From positions 1-64,000 of the forward strand of contig CAVQYE010000013.1 in assembly GCA_963718065.1 (NCBI GenBank): a stretch of 64,000 nucleotides of DNA. The letters run 5' to 3'. The notes under the pieces were generated by a model. That model saw nothing but the letters and a program-made list of their open reading frames with translations, had not been told where the DNA came from and ran no database searches. Made by a program: the position numbers and the translations under genes. Shown here piece after piece: positions 8,843-18,081 of this stretch; the stretch's first letter is position 1, and each line of letters opens with the position of its first letter. The stretch comes from CAVPGP01 sp963718065 (lineage in GTDB: Bacteria > Actinomycetota > Thermoleophilia > Gaiellales > Gaiellaceae).

Positions 8843-9304
8843 TCAGCTCTGGCCGTAGCCGGTCATGCGGCGGCCGGCACGATGGGGGTGGCCGCCGGGG
8901 CCGCGGGAATCGATGCTGCGCGCCATCGCCCTCACGAGCCACGTGTTCACGGAGACGCCTTCACGGGCCGCCGCCTGCTCGATGGACTGCTTCAGGCCTT
9001 CGGGAAGACGCAGGGTGATGCGAGCCGAGAGCTCCTCACCGACGCCTCCCTCGGCCGCGCCTTCGTCCTCGACGAAGACGAACTCGGGATCCTGGCCGGC
9101 GAGGCGGACCTCGACATGGCCGGAGGGCAGCTTGCTCGAGAGCTCGAGCGCCGCCTGCGAGAGGACGTCCAGGATGCGGAGCCGCAGGGACGAGCCGAGC
9201 ATGTCGCTCAGCCGCCGCGCGATGCCGGCCGCCTGCTCGTCTCCGAGCTCCGCGACCCCTGAGAGGTCTTCCTTCAGCGATTCGATCACGATTGAGATGT
9301 TCAT
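8843..9304 (-). CDS. Ribbon-helix-helix (HicB/CopG-like) regulator
   Basis: A 153-aa protein. The N-terminal 75 residues are a helical domain of unknown role. Residues about 95-132 (ITLRLPEGLKQSIEQAA, then VSVNTWLVRAMARSI) form a ribbon-helix-helix DNA-binding fold, and the tail is basic and Gly-rich. The ATG at 9304 lies 9 nt after a -10 element, so the mRNA is leaderless or nearly so. A perfect palindrome sits between -35 and -10, which fits autoregulation. It is labelled a HicB-type antitoxin in some actinobacterial annotations, but no HicA toxin is present here. It heads the operon with DUF4097 and the 45-aa peptide. Confidence 0.75.
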   Translation of the reverse strand: MNISIVIESLKEDLSGVAELGDEQAAGIARRLSDMLGSSLRLRILDVLSQAALELSSKLPSGHVEVRLAGQDPEFVFVEDEGAAEGGVGEELSARITLRLPEGLKQSIEQAAAREGVSVNTWLVRAMARSIDSRGPGGHPHRAGRRMTGYGQS

Positions 9305-9313
9305 CGTGACAGC

Positions 9314-9342
9314 ACTATGACATCACTACTGATGTCTGTCAA
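9314..9342 (-). promoter_or_regulatory. Promoter with embedded operator for the RHH operon
   Basis: On the minus strand: TTGACA (9342-9337), 17 nt, CATAGT (9319-9314), then 9 nt to the ATG. The spacer and the edge of the -10 hold GACATCA-N4-TGATGTC (9319-9325 and 9330-9336), a perfect 7-bp inverted repeat. An RHH dimer of dimers bound here would block RNA polymerase. Confidence 0.7.
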
Positions 9343-9385
9343 GTGTCGAGGTGCAGCTAGCTGCTCCGCAGCGCTAGAAACCCAG

Positions 9386-10438
9386 TCAGGAAGCCAATTT
9401 CAGCCGTTCCGGCGGGGTCGGATGCGAGAAGAACCAGAGGTAGAGCGCGCGCGGCGGCTCGAGGTCGCTGAGATTCGTGCGGGCGAGACGCAGGTGCGCG
9501 GAGCGGAAGGCGGCGCGATCTCCCGTCAGCTCGATCGAGAACCGGTCGGCGGCGCGCTCCCAGCGGCGTGAAAGCCAGGCGTTGAACGGCGCAGCGATGA
9601 GCTCGAGCGCGGTCGAGACGAGCAGGATCGCCGCCGCGTCCTGCGGCTCGACGCGCCCGAGCAGAAGCCAGAGGACGACCACGAATGCCGCCGCGCCGGC
9701 CATGCCGATCCCGGTCAGCCACGCCACGTGGCGGTAGCGGCGATGGGCCAGCTCGTGCGCGACGACGAGCGCGAGCTCCGCCGGCCCGGCCTCGAGCAGC
9801 GTGTCCCAGACGACGACCCGGCGGGTGCGGCCGATCCCGGACACGTAGGCGTTCACCTTGCGCGTGCGCCGGCTCGCGTCGGCGACGAGCACCTCGCGGA
9901 CCGGCACGCCCGCCCGCTCGGCGAGCGCGCGCAGGTCGCGGACGAGCACCTCGTCCTCGAGCGGTGCGAAACGGTTGAAGACCGGCTCCAGCACGACCGG
10001 CGCCACGAAGCCGAGCAGGAGCACGAAGCAGGCGGCCGCGACGGCGCCGATCAGCGGCCACCAGGTCGGAGATGCGTGTGCGAGCACGACGAGCAGCTGG
10101 ACGAGAAGCCCCGCGATCACGGCCCCGATCGCGAGGCCCTTCAGCTGGTCGCCGAGCCAGCCACGGAGCGACTGCGTCGAGAACTCCCAGCGGCGCTCGT
10201 AGCGATACCGCCAGACGCCGAGCGGCAGCCGAACGCCCCAGCCGAGCGCGACGGTGAGCGCGGCGAGCGCGCCGCCCTCGAGCCACCACGGGAGCGGCAG
10301 ACCGGGCCGCCACCAGGCAACGAACGCGAGCGAGCCGACGCCGAGCGCGATGCCGAGGATGAGCGCTCGGTACAGCGGCCGGTGATACGCGTGCGCACGG
10401 GCGATCTCCTCGCGTGTGAAAGGTGCAGAAGCGTTCAT
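9386..10438 (-). CDS. M48 family membrane metalloprotease (Ste24/CAAX-like)
   Basis: A 350-aa membrane protease. Several N-terminal hydrophobic helices precede the zinc motif HELAH (about residue 230), with a downstream ERAADRFSIELTG segment supplying the third ligand and catalytic region, as in M48 peptidases such as Ste24 and HtpX. The Ste24-like architecture (long N-terminal membrane part, soluble FAPLEDEVLVRDL region before HExxH) favours a CAAX-protease-like member. ATG at 10438 is preferred to a longer reading that would run into the divergent promoter region. The likely role is membrane protein quality control or peptide processing. Confidence 0.85.
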   Translation of the reverse strand: MNASAPFTREEIARAHAYHRPLYRALILGIALGVGSLAFVAWWRPGLPLPWWLEGGALAALTVALGWGVRLPLGVWRYRYERRWEFSTQSLRGWLGDQLKGLAIGAVIAGLLVQLLVVLAHASPTWWPLIGAVAAACFVLLLGFVAPVVLEPVFNRFAPLEDEVLVRDLRALAERAGVPVREVLVADASRRTRKVNAYVSGIGRTRRVVVWDTLLEAGPAELALVVAHELAHRRYRHVAWLTGIGMAGAAAFVVVLWLLLGRVEPQDAAAILLVSTALELIAAPFNAWLSRRWERAADRFSIELTGDRAAFRSAHLRLARTNLSDLEPPRALYLWFFSHPTPPERLKLAS

Positions 10439-10492
10439 GGGCCAAACCGAATTCTTAACCCCCGAGAAACACATAGAGGCTCACCGCCCTAC

Positions 10493-10504
10493 TAATCTCT
10501 GCGA
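10493..10504 (+). promoter_or_regulatory. Leaderless -10 element for the FtsH-like gene
   Basis: TAATCT (10493-10498) is followed by exactly 6 nt and then the ATG at 10505. No Shine-Dalgarno sequence fits between them. The same spacing recurs at many genes in this part of the window. Confidence 0.55.
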
Positions 10505-12925
10505 ATGGCGACCGAGGCAGGCACCGCCCCCACGACGCGCCGGCTGGAACACGACACCCAGCTGAGCGACGACTGGCGGCGCCTGGGCCGCGCTGCCACT
10601 GCCGTCGCGGTGGTCACAGCGCCGGTCGCGTTCACCTGGTTCCACAACCACAACGGCTGGGGCTTCGGCTGGTCGCTTCTTGCGACGATCCTCGAGATCG
10701 CGGCGTTCCGCGGCGTGGTCGACGTGATCATCCGCCGGCTGATCCCGTGGCCGAGCCTCTTCGGGACCGACGACGCCAGGCTGCGCGCCGAGGACGCGAT
10801 CAACCGGCGCCGCGCCTGGTACTGGCGCAAGTGGGTCCGGCGCGCGGTCGTCTTCTTCGCGCTGATCACCATCATCTGGTGGGTCCGGACCGTGATCCTG
10901 GACGAGAACATCACGTGGGTCGGCACGCTGACCGCCATCGTTCACGGCCTCGCCCACGTCCTGACGACGCCCCAGCTCCTCCTGCAGGTCGTGTTCGTCG
11001 TCTTCCTCTTCGCGGCGAACTTCCTGATCTTCATGGGCCCGATGATGCTGATGGGCATCTCGCAGATCCGCTCGTTCGAGCCCGGCGACGCGGAGTGGGG
11101 CGTCAAGCTCGACGACGTCCGCGGCCAGGCGGAGGCAAAAGAGGAAGTCCGCCAGGTCGTAAACCTCTGGCAGTCGGGCGAGGCATTCGAGAAGGCCGGC
11201 GGCAAGCGCGAGCGCGGCGTCCTCTTTCGGGGTGCGCCTGGTACTGGCAAGACGATGCTTGCGAAAGCAATCGCGACCGGGTTCAACTCGCCGTTCGTGA
11301 CGATTCCGGGCTCCGGGTTCGCTCAGACGTTCATCGGCATCGACGTCCTCATCGTCCGCTACCTCGCCGCGAAGGCAAAGCGGCTCGCCCGCAAGTGGGG
11401 CGGCACGTGCATCGTCTTCATCGACGAGATCGACGCCGTGGCGATGCGCCGCCAGTCGCTGGGTAATTCGTATACGGGCAATTCACACTCCGGCGTCTCG
11501 AGCGTGCACGACTTCCTGTTCTACGGCTCGAACGGAGCGCTGAACCCGACCGGCGACATGATCCTCGAGACCGCGCCCTGGCGGGAGAAGCTCTTCGAGC
11601 AGCGGGCGCCCGAGCGCCGGCAGGCGCCGCCGATCGTGCAGCGCATTGGCGGGGTCGTCAACCAGGTCTTCCCCGGGATGTACGGCGGTGGCGGCATGGG
11701 GCAGAACGCGCTCAACCAGCTGCTCGTCGTCATGGACGGGATCGACAACCCGCCGTTCATGCAGCGGACGATGACGAACCGCACCAACACATTTCTCGAC
11801 GCGCTCTACATCGTCCCGCAGCGGATCGGCAAGGTGCCGCTCCGCCTCCCCCGCGCGCGCCCCAGCCAGGAGCAGATCTACTTCATCGGCGCGACGAACG
11901 TGCCGCTCGAAGCGCTCGACCCGGCGCTGACGCGCCCGGGCCGGATGGGCCGTCACGTCTGGTTCCGGACGCCCACCAAGCAGGATCGCCTCGACATCTT
12001 CGACCTCTATCTCGCGAAGGTCTCGCACGACGAGGATCTGGACACCGCGGACCGCCGCGACGAGCTCTCACGCGTCACGAACGGCTACTCGCCGGCGATG
12101 ATCGACCAGGTCTGCTCGATGGCGCTGACGATCGCCCATCACGACCTCCGCGAGTACTTCGGCTGGGGGGACATCGTCGAGGCGATGACGACCGTCGAGT
12201 CAGGCACTGCCGTGAATATCGAATACATCCCGGAGGAGACACGCGCGGTCGCGATCCACGAGGCCGGGCACGCCGTCGCTGCTCATGTGTACATGCAAGG
12301 GGCCGAGTCGACGCGACTCTCGATCCGGATGCGCGGCGGATCCTTGGGCCACCATCAGGCACGGGACCGCGACGAGCGCTTCTCCTCGTGGCGGCACGAG
12401 GAGATGGGGCGTCTGGTCTGGGGTCTCGGTGCGATGGCGGCGGAACGCGTCTTCTACGGCGAGAACTCGACCGGAGTCGGCGGCGACGTGCAGACGTCGA
12501 CCGCGCTGGCGGCCTACATGGTCGGCGCGGCCGCGATGGCGCCCGAGCGGATCGAGATCCCCGAGGGAAAGTTCGCAGACGAGACCGCGGACGAGAGCCG
12601 GAAGCGGATCATGAAGCGCTTCGAGGAGATCGGGCTGCAGATCATGAATCGCACCGGCGGCGGCGGTCCCTTCGCCCAGGATCCGATCGCAGGCGTTCTC
12701 TCGGACCCGTCCAAGCGAGCGATGGCGGCGCAGCTCTTGGGCCAGGCCTACTTCAACGCGCACAACCTCGTGGTCGCCAACAAGGAGGCGGTCGAGCACG
12801 TCGCCGACGAGCTGGTCGCCCGCCGCGAGATCCACGGCAACGAGGTCGTCAACCTGCTGGACGGCCTCGAGCTGAAGATTCCCCAGGTCGACGTCACGGA
12901 CGAGGAACCATGGCCGAGACTCTGA
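10505..12925 (+). CDS. Divergent FtsH-like AAA+ membrane metalloprotease
   Basis: An 806-aa protein. Three hydrophobic segments lie in the first 190 residues. The AAA module has Walker A GAPGTGKT (about 243-250), Walker B IVFIDEID (about 300) and an RPGRMGR segment carrying the arginine finger region. The M41 protease part has HEAGH (about 586) and a downstream GVGGD that matches the third zinc ligand. It differs from housekeeping FtsH: about 100 extra residues, including a Gly-rich stretch and repeated Asn/Thr, separate Walker B from the sensor region, and the N-terminal membrane part is longer. It overlaps the next gene by 16 nt. Likely role: ATP-dependent membrane proteolysis, perhaps of special substrates. 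Confidence 0.82.
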   Translation: MATEAGTAPTTRRLEHDTQLSDDWRRLGRAATAVAVVTAPVAFTWFHNHNGWGFGWSLLATILEIAAFRGVVDVIIRRLIPWPSLFGTDDARLRAEDAINRRRAWYWRKWVRRAVVFFALITIIWWVRTVILDENITWVGTLTAIVHGLAHVLTTPQLLLQVVFVVFLFAANFLIFMGPMMLMGISQIRSFEPGDAEWGVKLDDVRGQAEAKEEVRQVVNLWQSGEAFEKAGGKRERGVLFRGAPGTGKTMLAKAIATGFNSPFVTIPGSGFAQTFIGIDVLIVRYLAAKAKRLARKWGGTCIVFIDEIDAVAMRRQSLGNSYTGNSHSGVSSVHDFLFYGSNGALNPTGDMILETAPWREKLFEQRAPERRQAPPIVQRIGGVVNQVFPGMYGGGGMGQNALNQLLVVMDGIDNPPFMQRTMTNRTNTFLDALYIVPQRIGKVPLRLPRARPSQEQIYFIGATNVPLEALDPALTRPGRMGRHVWFRTPTKQDRLDIFDLYLAKVSHDEDLDTADRRDELSRVTNGYSPAMIDQVCSMALTIAHHDLREYFGWGDIVEAMTTVESGTAVNIEYIPEETRAVAIHEAGHAVAAHVYMQGAESTRLSIRMRGGSLGHHQARDRDERFSSWRHEEMGRLVWGLGAMAAERVFYGENSTGVGGDVQTSTALAAYMVGAAAMAPERIEIPEGKFADETADESRKRIMKRFEEIGLQIMNRTGGGGPFAQDPIAGVLSDPSKRAMAAQLLGQAYFNAHNLVVANKEAVEHVADELVARREIHGNEVVNLLDGLELKIPQVDVTDEEPWPRL

Positions 12926-13776
12926 GCGCGTCCAACGTGCCCGAGGTCCGGCCCGGCGAGGGACAGATCCCCCAGAGCCCGGAGACCCAGGCCAAGGAGA
13001 CGATTGCGGACCGCCCGATCCGGGTGCCCGGCAGGAGCTACCACCGCCGCTTCCGCGTCGCGTACGTCGGGCTCGCGGTCATCTTCTGGGGAATCGTCGC
13101 GGGCGTTGCGATCTCGGTGACCGGCGGGATCTCGCGCGACAGCGGGCCGGCATGGTCGCCGTGGAAGCCGAACGCGGGGGGACTCGACGGGGCAAAGGAG
13201 ATTGCCTCGTTCGTCGGCTCGCAGTACCACCTGAGCAGCGGCGGCCGCCAGCTCGTCGCGGTGCAGGCGAGTAAGCCGGAGGTGCAGGCAAACGTCCCCG
13301 TCGAGGCCGTCGCGGTTCGCGGCGGGGCCGGCTCGAACAACTACGCGACCGCCTCCGCAAAGAACGCGGTCGTGTATCTCCTTTGCGGCCTCGGTACGCG
13401 CTGCGCGATCACCGTCGGCAAGCCGTCGGAGGCGCGGGCGAGACTGCTGCGCCGGGAAGCGCTCGAACTGGCGCTGTACACGTTCAAGTACGTCAAGGAC
13501 GTCGATTCGGTGATCACCTTCCTCCCCCCGCCGCCGAACCAGCAGCCGCCGAGCTGGTCGGTCTATTTCCGCAAGGCGGACTTCAAGCAGGAGCTCAAGC
13601 GGCCGCTGCGAGCGACGTTGCCCGCGACGGCGACGCCGACGCCTGCGACGCTGAAGCCCGGTGAGAGCGACACGATCGAGCGGCTGACGCGCGACCGCTG
13701 GTTCAAGTCGGAGTTCCAGCCGCTGCAGGACGGCTCCGCCGTGCTGGTGCTGGATCCGATATCCGCCACCGGCTGA
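12910..13776 (+). CDS. Single-pass membrane protein paired with the FtsH-like protease
   Basis: A 288-aa protein with one transmembrane helix (about residues 48-70) after a cytoplasmic N-terminus. The remainder is a predicted extracytoplasmic domain with VVYLLCGLGTRCAITVG and a Pro-rich segment near 200. It starts inside the end of the FtsH-like gene (16-nt overlap), so the two are translationally coupled. No known domain was recognised. By analogy with HflK/HflC or YidC-type partners of FtsH it may be an adaptor or substrate of the protease; this is inference from position only. Confidence 0.65.
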   Translation: MAETLSASNVPEVRPGEGQIPQSPETQAKETIADRPIRVPGRSYHRRFRVAYVGLAVIFWGIVAGVAISVTGGISRDSGPAWSPWKPNAGGLDGAKEIASFVGSQYHLSSGGRQLVAVQASKPEVQANVPVEAVAVRGGAGSNNYATASAKNAVVYLLCGLGTRCAITVGKPSEARARLLRREALELALYTFKYVKDVDSVITFLPPPPNQQPPSWSVYFRKADFKQELKRPLRATLPATATPTPATLKPGESDTIERLTRDRWFKSEFQPLQDGSAVLVLDPISATG

Positions 13777-13877
13777 CGGCCCGCGCCTCCTCGACGCAAC
13801 CCTTTGCGTGACGCTTTCTTCGGAGTACGCTGCGCGTTGCATTGGCCAGGAGCGCAGCCGAGCGTGGGATCGGTGTC

Positions 13878-16800
13878 ATGCCGATTTCTGTGCGCCTGCA
13901 GGCCCTCTACGAGATGGGCCAGGCGGTCAGCCGGGCTGAACGGGTCGAGGACGCCTACGAGGCGGCGCTCGACGGCCTCATCGCGGTGCTCGGCGCCGAC
14001 CGGGCGTCGATTTTGCGCTTCGACGAGGAGGGCGTGATGCGCTTCGTGGCGTGGCGCGGCATCTCCCAGGGCTACCGCGTTGCCGTCGATGGGCACACGC
14101 CTTGGACGCCGGACGACACCGATGCTCAGCCGCTGACGGTGCCCGACGTGGCGACCGACGAGTCGCTCGCCGGCGTGCGCGAGACGATCCTCGCCGAAGG
14201 CATCCGCGCGTGCGTCTTCGTCCCGCTCCTGCACGGCGGCCGGGTCGTCGGCAAGTTCATGCTCTATTACGACGAGCCGCATGAGTTCGGGAGCGACGAG
14301 CTGCTGCTCGCAGAGACGATCGCCACGCAGATCGCAGCGGCGAGCGAGCGGCGCCGCACCGAGGACCTGCTCCGGATCCAGCGCGACCAGTACCAACAGA
14401 TCCTGAACGGCGTCACCGAGGGAATCACCATGCTCGACGAGCACGGCAGCGTCGTCTACGCGAATCCCGCCGCGCTCGCGATGATCGGCATCCGGGCGGA
14501 CGAGCTGCTCGACCAGCCGCCGGGCGCGATCATTGAGCGTTTCGAGCTCCTCGACGAGTTCGAGCGCCCGCTTCCGTCGGACCAGGTGCCGAGCCGGGCG
14601 GTGTTGGCGGGCGAGCCAAGCGAGCCGCGGATCATCGGATTCCGGCACGCCGGACGGGCCAACTACGTCCGCTGGTCGATGGTCAGCGCCGTGCCGATCA
14701 CCCGCAAGGACGGCTCGCTCGACGGCGTGATCAACATCTTCCGCGACATCACCGAGGAGCGGGCCGGCGAGTCGCGCATACGCCTGCTCGCCGAGGCCGG
14801 CCGGATCCTCGGCTCGTCGCTCGACTTCGAGGCGACGCTGCAGAGCGTGGCGGAGCTCGCGGTGCCGGCACTCGCGGACCTCTGCATCGTCCACGTGCTC
14901 GGCGAGGACGGGAAGCTCCGGCGCGTCGCATCGGCTGCCGCGGACGACGACCTTGCTCGGCGCTCGCTCGACTTCGAGCAGCGCTGGCCACCGCAGTCGG
15001 GCGCACCGGGAGCGCCGGCCGTCGCAGCGACCGGCGAGTCGTTCTTCGAGCCGGACGTCGAGGGGGCGCTTGCACGCTCCGACGCTCCGCCGAGCCTCGT
15101 CGAGGACGCGCGCGCGATGGGTCTGCGTGGCGTTCTGCTCGTGCCGCTGAAGGCGCGCCACAAGACGCTCGGTGTGCTGTCGCTCGTCGACACCGACCGG
15201 TCGTCGCGGGGTTTCGAGGAGCGCGACCTCGAGCTGGCCGAGGAGCTCGGCCGGCGCGCAGGCGTCGCGATCGAGAACGCGCAGCTCTTCCGGGACTCGG
15301 AGGCCTCGTACGCGCTGCTGAACACCCTGCTCGAAACGGCGCCGATCGGGCTGGGCTTCTACGACCGCGAGCTTCGCTATCTCCACGTCAACGACGCGCT
15401 CGCCGAGGTGAACGGCATCCCCGCGGCCGAGCACATCGGACGGACCCTCGAGGAAGTGATCCCGGAGCTCGCGGCGGAGGTGCGCCGGATCCTCGAGCGC
15501 GTCGTGCAGACGGGCGAGCCGGTCGCCAATCTCGAGCACTCAGGCCCGGCGCCCGGGAAGCCCGGCGAGTTTCGTACGTGGCTCGTCGGCTACTACCCCG
15601 TCCGTGACCCCGCGGGCGGCGTGATCGGCATCGCGGGCGTGATCCAGGACATCACCGAGCGCAAGGCGGCCGAAATCGAGCGTGCGGCGCTGCTGGCGAG
15701 CGAGCAGGCGGCGCGGTACACGCTGGAGCGGCTCGGGCGCGTGACGGAGGTCGCGCTCGCGCACTTGCCGCTGCACGACCTGCTCGCCTCGCTCATGCGG
15801 GCTCTCGTCGACATCCTCCGCGCCGATACGGGCGCCATCCTCCTCCGCGACGGCGACCTTCTGACGGTGCGCGCAGCGGTCGGGCTCGGGTCGGCGGTCG
15901 AGCGCGCGGTGCCTGTTCCGATCGGGAAAGGGATGGCCGGATCGGTTGCGGCCAGCCGCCGGCCCATGATCGTCGAGGAGCTGGACAACATGGAGCTCGT
16001 GAGCCCGGTGCTGCACGCACGCGGCATCCACTCGGTCGTGGCAATCCCGCTGATCGTGGGCGACGAGGTGATCGGGGTCGTCCACGTCGGGTCCGAGCAA
16101 CCCGCGCGATTCGGCGAGGACGACGCGCACCTCTTGCAGCTCGCCGCCGACCGGATCGCCCTCGCCATCAACCAGAGCCGGCTCTTCGAGTCGGAGCGCA
16201 ATGCGAACGACCGGCTGTCCTTCCTCGCGCAGGCGAGCGAGGTGCTCGGATCGTCCCTCGACTACGAGACGACGCTGACGCGCCTCGCCGAGCTCGCGGT
16301 GCCGAAGGTCGCTGACTGGTGCGCCGTCGACGTCGTCGGCGACGACGGCGAGATCAAGCGTCTGGTGGTCGTGCACACCGACCCGGCGAAGGTCGCCCTC
16401 GCTCATGAGCTCCAGGAGTTGCTTCCGCCTGACCCCGACGCCCAGAACGGCGTCGCGGCCGTGATCCGCACCGGTGAGCCGGAGTTCATTCCGGAGATCA
16501 CGGACGAGATGCTCGTCGAGGGGCTCAAGGATGCGCCGGCAGGCACCCTCGAGCTCATCCGAGACCTCGGCCTCGGTGCCGCGATGACCATCCCGCTCAA
16601 GGTTCGCGGACGGGTTCTCGGCGCGATCGCGTTCGTCTCGGCGGAGTCGGGGCGGGTGTACACGGCGGCCGACCTCGATCTCGGGCTCGAGCTGGCGCGG
16701 CGCGCCGCGGTCGCCGTCGACAATGCGAGGCTCTATCGCGAGGCGGAGGAGCGCGGCCAGGCGGCCCGCGTTCTCGCCGCGGTCGGCGACGGCGTCTTCC

Positions 16801-17789
16801 TCGTCAGCGGCGACGGCTACGTGCGCTACTGGAACGCGGCCGCCGAGGTCCTCACCGGCCTCGCGCGCTCGGAGGTCGTCGGCCGGCTTGCCGTCGAGGC
16901 GCTGCCCGGCTGGTCGGAGATCGAGCCACTGGTGCCGCGCGCCCAAGGCGGCTCGCCCGGTGTGGCGGAGACGCTTCCGCTGACGATCGCCGGCCGCGAG
17001 GCCTGGCTCTCGATCTCCGGCGTCGGCTTCGAGGACGGGATCGTCTACGCGTTCCGTGACCTGACCGAGGAACGGGCGCTCGAGCAGATGCGCTCGGAAT
17101 TCGTCTCGACCGTCTCGCACGAGCTGCGGACGCCGCTGGCGGCCATTTATGGCGCCGCGATGACGCTGCAACGGCCAGACCTCCAGCTCGGCGAGGTTCA
17201 ACGCGAGAGCCTGCTCAGCGTCATCTCCGGCGAGGCCGACCGCCTTGCCCGCACCGTCAACGACATCCTCTGGGCGGCTCGGATCGACACCGACCAGGTG
17301 CGGGTCATGACGGAGGGTTGCGACCCGGGCCAGCTGACCGAGGCGGTTGTCCGGGCCCAGCGGGCACACCTGCCGCCCCACGTGACGGTTGAGCTCGTCC
17401 AGCCGGACTCGCTGCCGCCGGTCGCGGCCGACGCCGACAAGGTGCGTCAGGTGCTCGTCAACCTGGTGGAGAACGCGGTCAAGTACTCGCCCGACGGCGG
17501 CCTCGTCAAGGTCACGCTCGCGGCACGCGGCTCGAGCGTGTGTTTCTCGGTCCAGGACGAGGGCCTGGGCATCCCGGCCACCGAGCTGCGGCGGATCTTC
17601 GAGAAGTTCTATCGCCTCGACCCACAGATGACCCGCGGCGTCGGCGGCACCGGGCTGGGCCTCTACATCTGCCAGGAGCTCGTCCGCCGCATGGACGGTC
17701 GCATCTGGGTCGAGTCGGAGCCTGGTGAGGGATCCGCCTTCCACGTCGAGCTCCCGGTCGCGACCGACGTGAACGCGCACCGGCGCTAG
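13878..17789 (+). CDS. Multi-domain GAF/PAS sensor histidine kinase
   Basis: About 1,303 aa with no membrane helix, so a cytoplasmic sensor. Domain order: GAF (about 1-165), PAS (about 170-290), GAF (about 295-475), PAS (about 480-600), GAF (about 610-770), GAF (about 775-950), PAS (about 955-1065), HisKA (VSHELRTPL, phospho-His near 1082), HATPase with NLVENAVKYSPDGG, DEGLGIP and GTGLGL boxes. All kinase motifs are intact. No response regulator gene is adjacent, so the partner is elsewhere. ATG at 13878 is chosen; TTG at 13842 is an alternative. TTGCGT-N16-TACGCT at 13804-13831 is a possible promoter. Confidence 0.88.
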   Translation: MPISVRLQALYEMGQAVSRAERVEDAYEAALDGLIAVLGADRASILRFDEEGVMRFVAWRGISQGYRVAVDGHTPWTPDDTDAQPLTVPDVATDESLAGVRETILAEGIRACVFVPLLHGGRVVGKFMLYYDEPHEFGSDELLLAETIATQIAAASERRRTEDLLRIQRDQYQQILNGVTEGITMLDEHGSVVYANPAALAMIGIRADELLDQPPGAIIERFELLDEFERPLPSDQVPSRAVLAGEPSEPRIIGFRHAGRANYVRWSMVSAVPITRKDGSLDGVINIFRDITEERAGESRIRLLAEAGRILGSSLDFEATLQSVAELAVPALADLCIVHVLGEDGKLRRVASAAADDDLARRSLDFEQRWPPQSGAPGAPAVAATGESFFEPDVEGALARSDAPPSLVEDARAMGLRGVLLVPLKARHKTLGVLSLVDTDRSSRGFEERDLELAEELGRRAGVAIENAQLFRDSEASYALLNTLLETAPIGLGFYDRELRYLHVNDALAEVNGIPAAEHIGRTLEEVIPELAAEVRRILERVVQTGEPVANLEHSGPAPGKPGEFRTWLVGYYPVRDPAGGVIGIAGVIQDITERKAAEIERAALLASEQAARYTLERLGRVTEVALAHLPLHDLLASLMRALVDILRADTGAILLRDGDLLTVRAAVGLGSAVERAVPVPIGKGMAGSVAASRRPMIVEELDNMELVSPVLHARGIHSVVAIPLIVGDEVIGVVHVGSEQPARFGEDDAHLLQLAADRIALAINQSRLFESERNANDRLSFLAQASEVLGSSLDYETTLTRLAELAVPKVADWCAVDVVGDDGEIKRLVVVHTDPAKVALAHELQELLPPDPDAQNGVAAVIRTGEPEFIPEITDEMLVEGLKDAPAGTLELIRDLGLGAAMTIPLKVRGRVLGAIAFVSAESGRVYTAADLDLGLELARRAAVAVDNARLYREAEERGQAARVLAAVGDGVFLVSGDGYVRYWNAAAEVLTGLARSEVVGRLAVEALPGWSEIEPLVPRAQGGSPGVAETLPLTIAGREAWLSISGVGFEDGIVYAFRDLTEERALEQMRSEFVSTVSHELRTPLAAIYGAAMTLQRPDLQLGEVQRESLLSVISGEADRLARTVNDILWAARIDTDQVRVMTEGCDPGQLTEAVVRAQRAHLPPHVTVELVQPDSLPPVAADADKVRQVLVNLVENAVKYSPDGGLVKVTLAARGSSVCFSVQDEGLGIPATELRRIFEKFYRLDPQMTRGVGGTGLGLYICQELVRRMDGRIWVESEPGEGSAFHVELPVATDVNAHRR

Positions 17790-17798
17790 AAACGCGTC

Positions 17799-17819
17799 GG
17801 GGCGGCCGAGGGCCGCCCC
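17799..17819. terminator. GC hairpin between convergent genes
   Basis: A perfect 9-bp stem, GGGGCGGCC (17799-17807) with GGCCGCCCC (17811-17819), and a GAG loop. It lies between the kinase gene and the DUF6458 gene that runs towards it, so it could end transcription from both sides. No T-run. Confidence 0.6.
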
Positions 17820-17844
17820 GAAAGCATCTTCCGTCAGGGACTCC

Positions 17845-18081
17845 CTAGACCGCCGGAGGCCCGTCCTCGACGTAGGTGGTCGTGCGCCGGCGGCCGCCCG
17901 CGAACGCCGCGGGACCGCCCCAGCTCGACCAGAAGGCAAGTGAGAGCAGGAACCCGACCAGACCCACGATCATCAGAATCCAGCCGACGGCATCGATATC
18001 GACGCCGGACACGGTCGCGTTGACCGCAAAGGTCAGGACCGCGCCGACTGCGATGAGAATCAAGCTGACACCAAGACCCAT
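17845..18081 (-). CDS. DUF6458 small membrane protein
   Basis: A 78-aa protein with two transmembrane helices separated by a short VSGVDIDAVGW turn, then SFWSSWGG-like and RRRTTTYVEDGPP segments. This matches the DUF6458 family of small actinobacterial membrane proteins. ATG at 18081 has GGAGG 9 nt upstream. The function is unknown for the family. It is transcribed divergently from the coxB operon. Its presence supports the actinobacterial origin of this part of the window. Confidence 0.82.
   Translation of the reverse strand: MGLGVSLILIAVGAVLTFAVNATVSGVDIDAVGWILMIVGLVGFLLSLAFWSSWGGPAAFAGGRRRTTTYVEDGPPAV

Noticed and set aside
8843..9304. HicAB toxin-antitoxin system
   Set aside because: No HicA-like dsRNA-binding toxin gene is adjacent; the neighbour is a DUF4097 protein.
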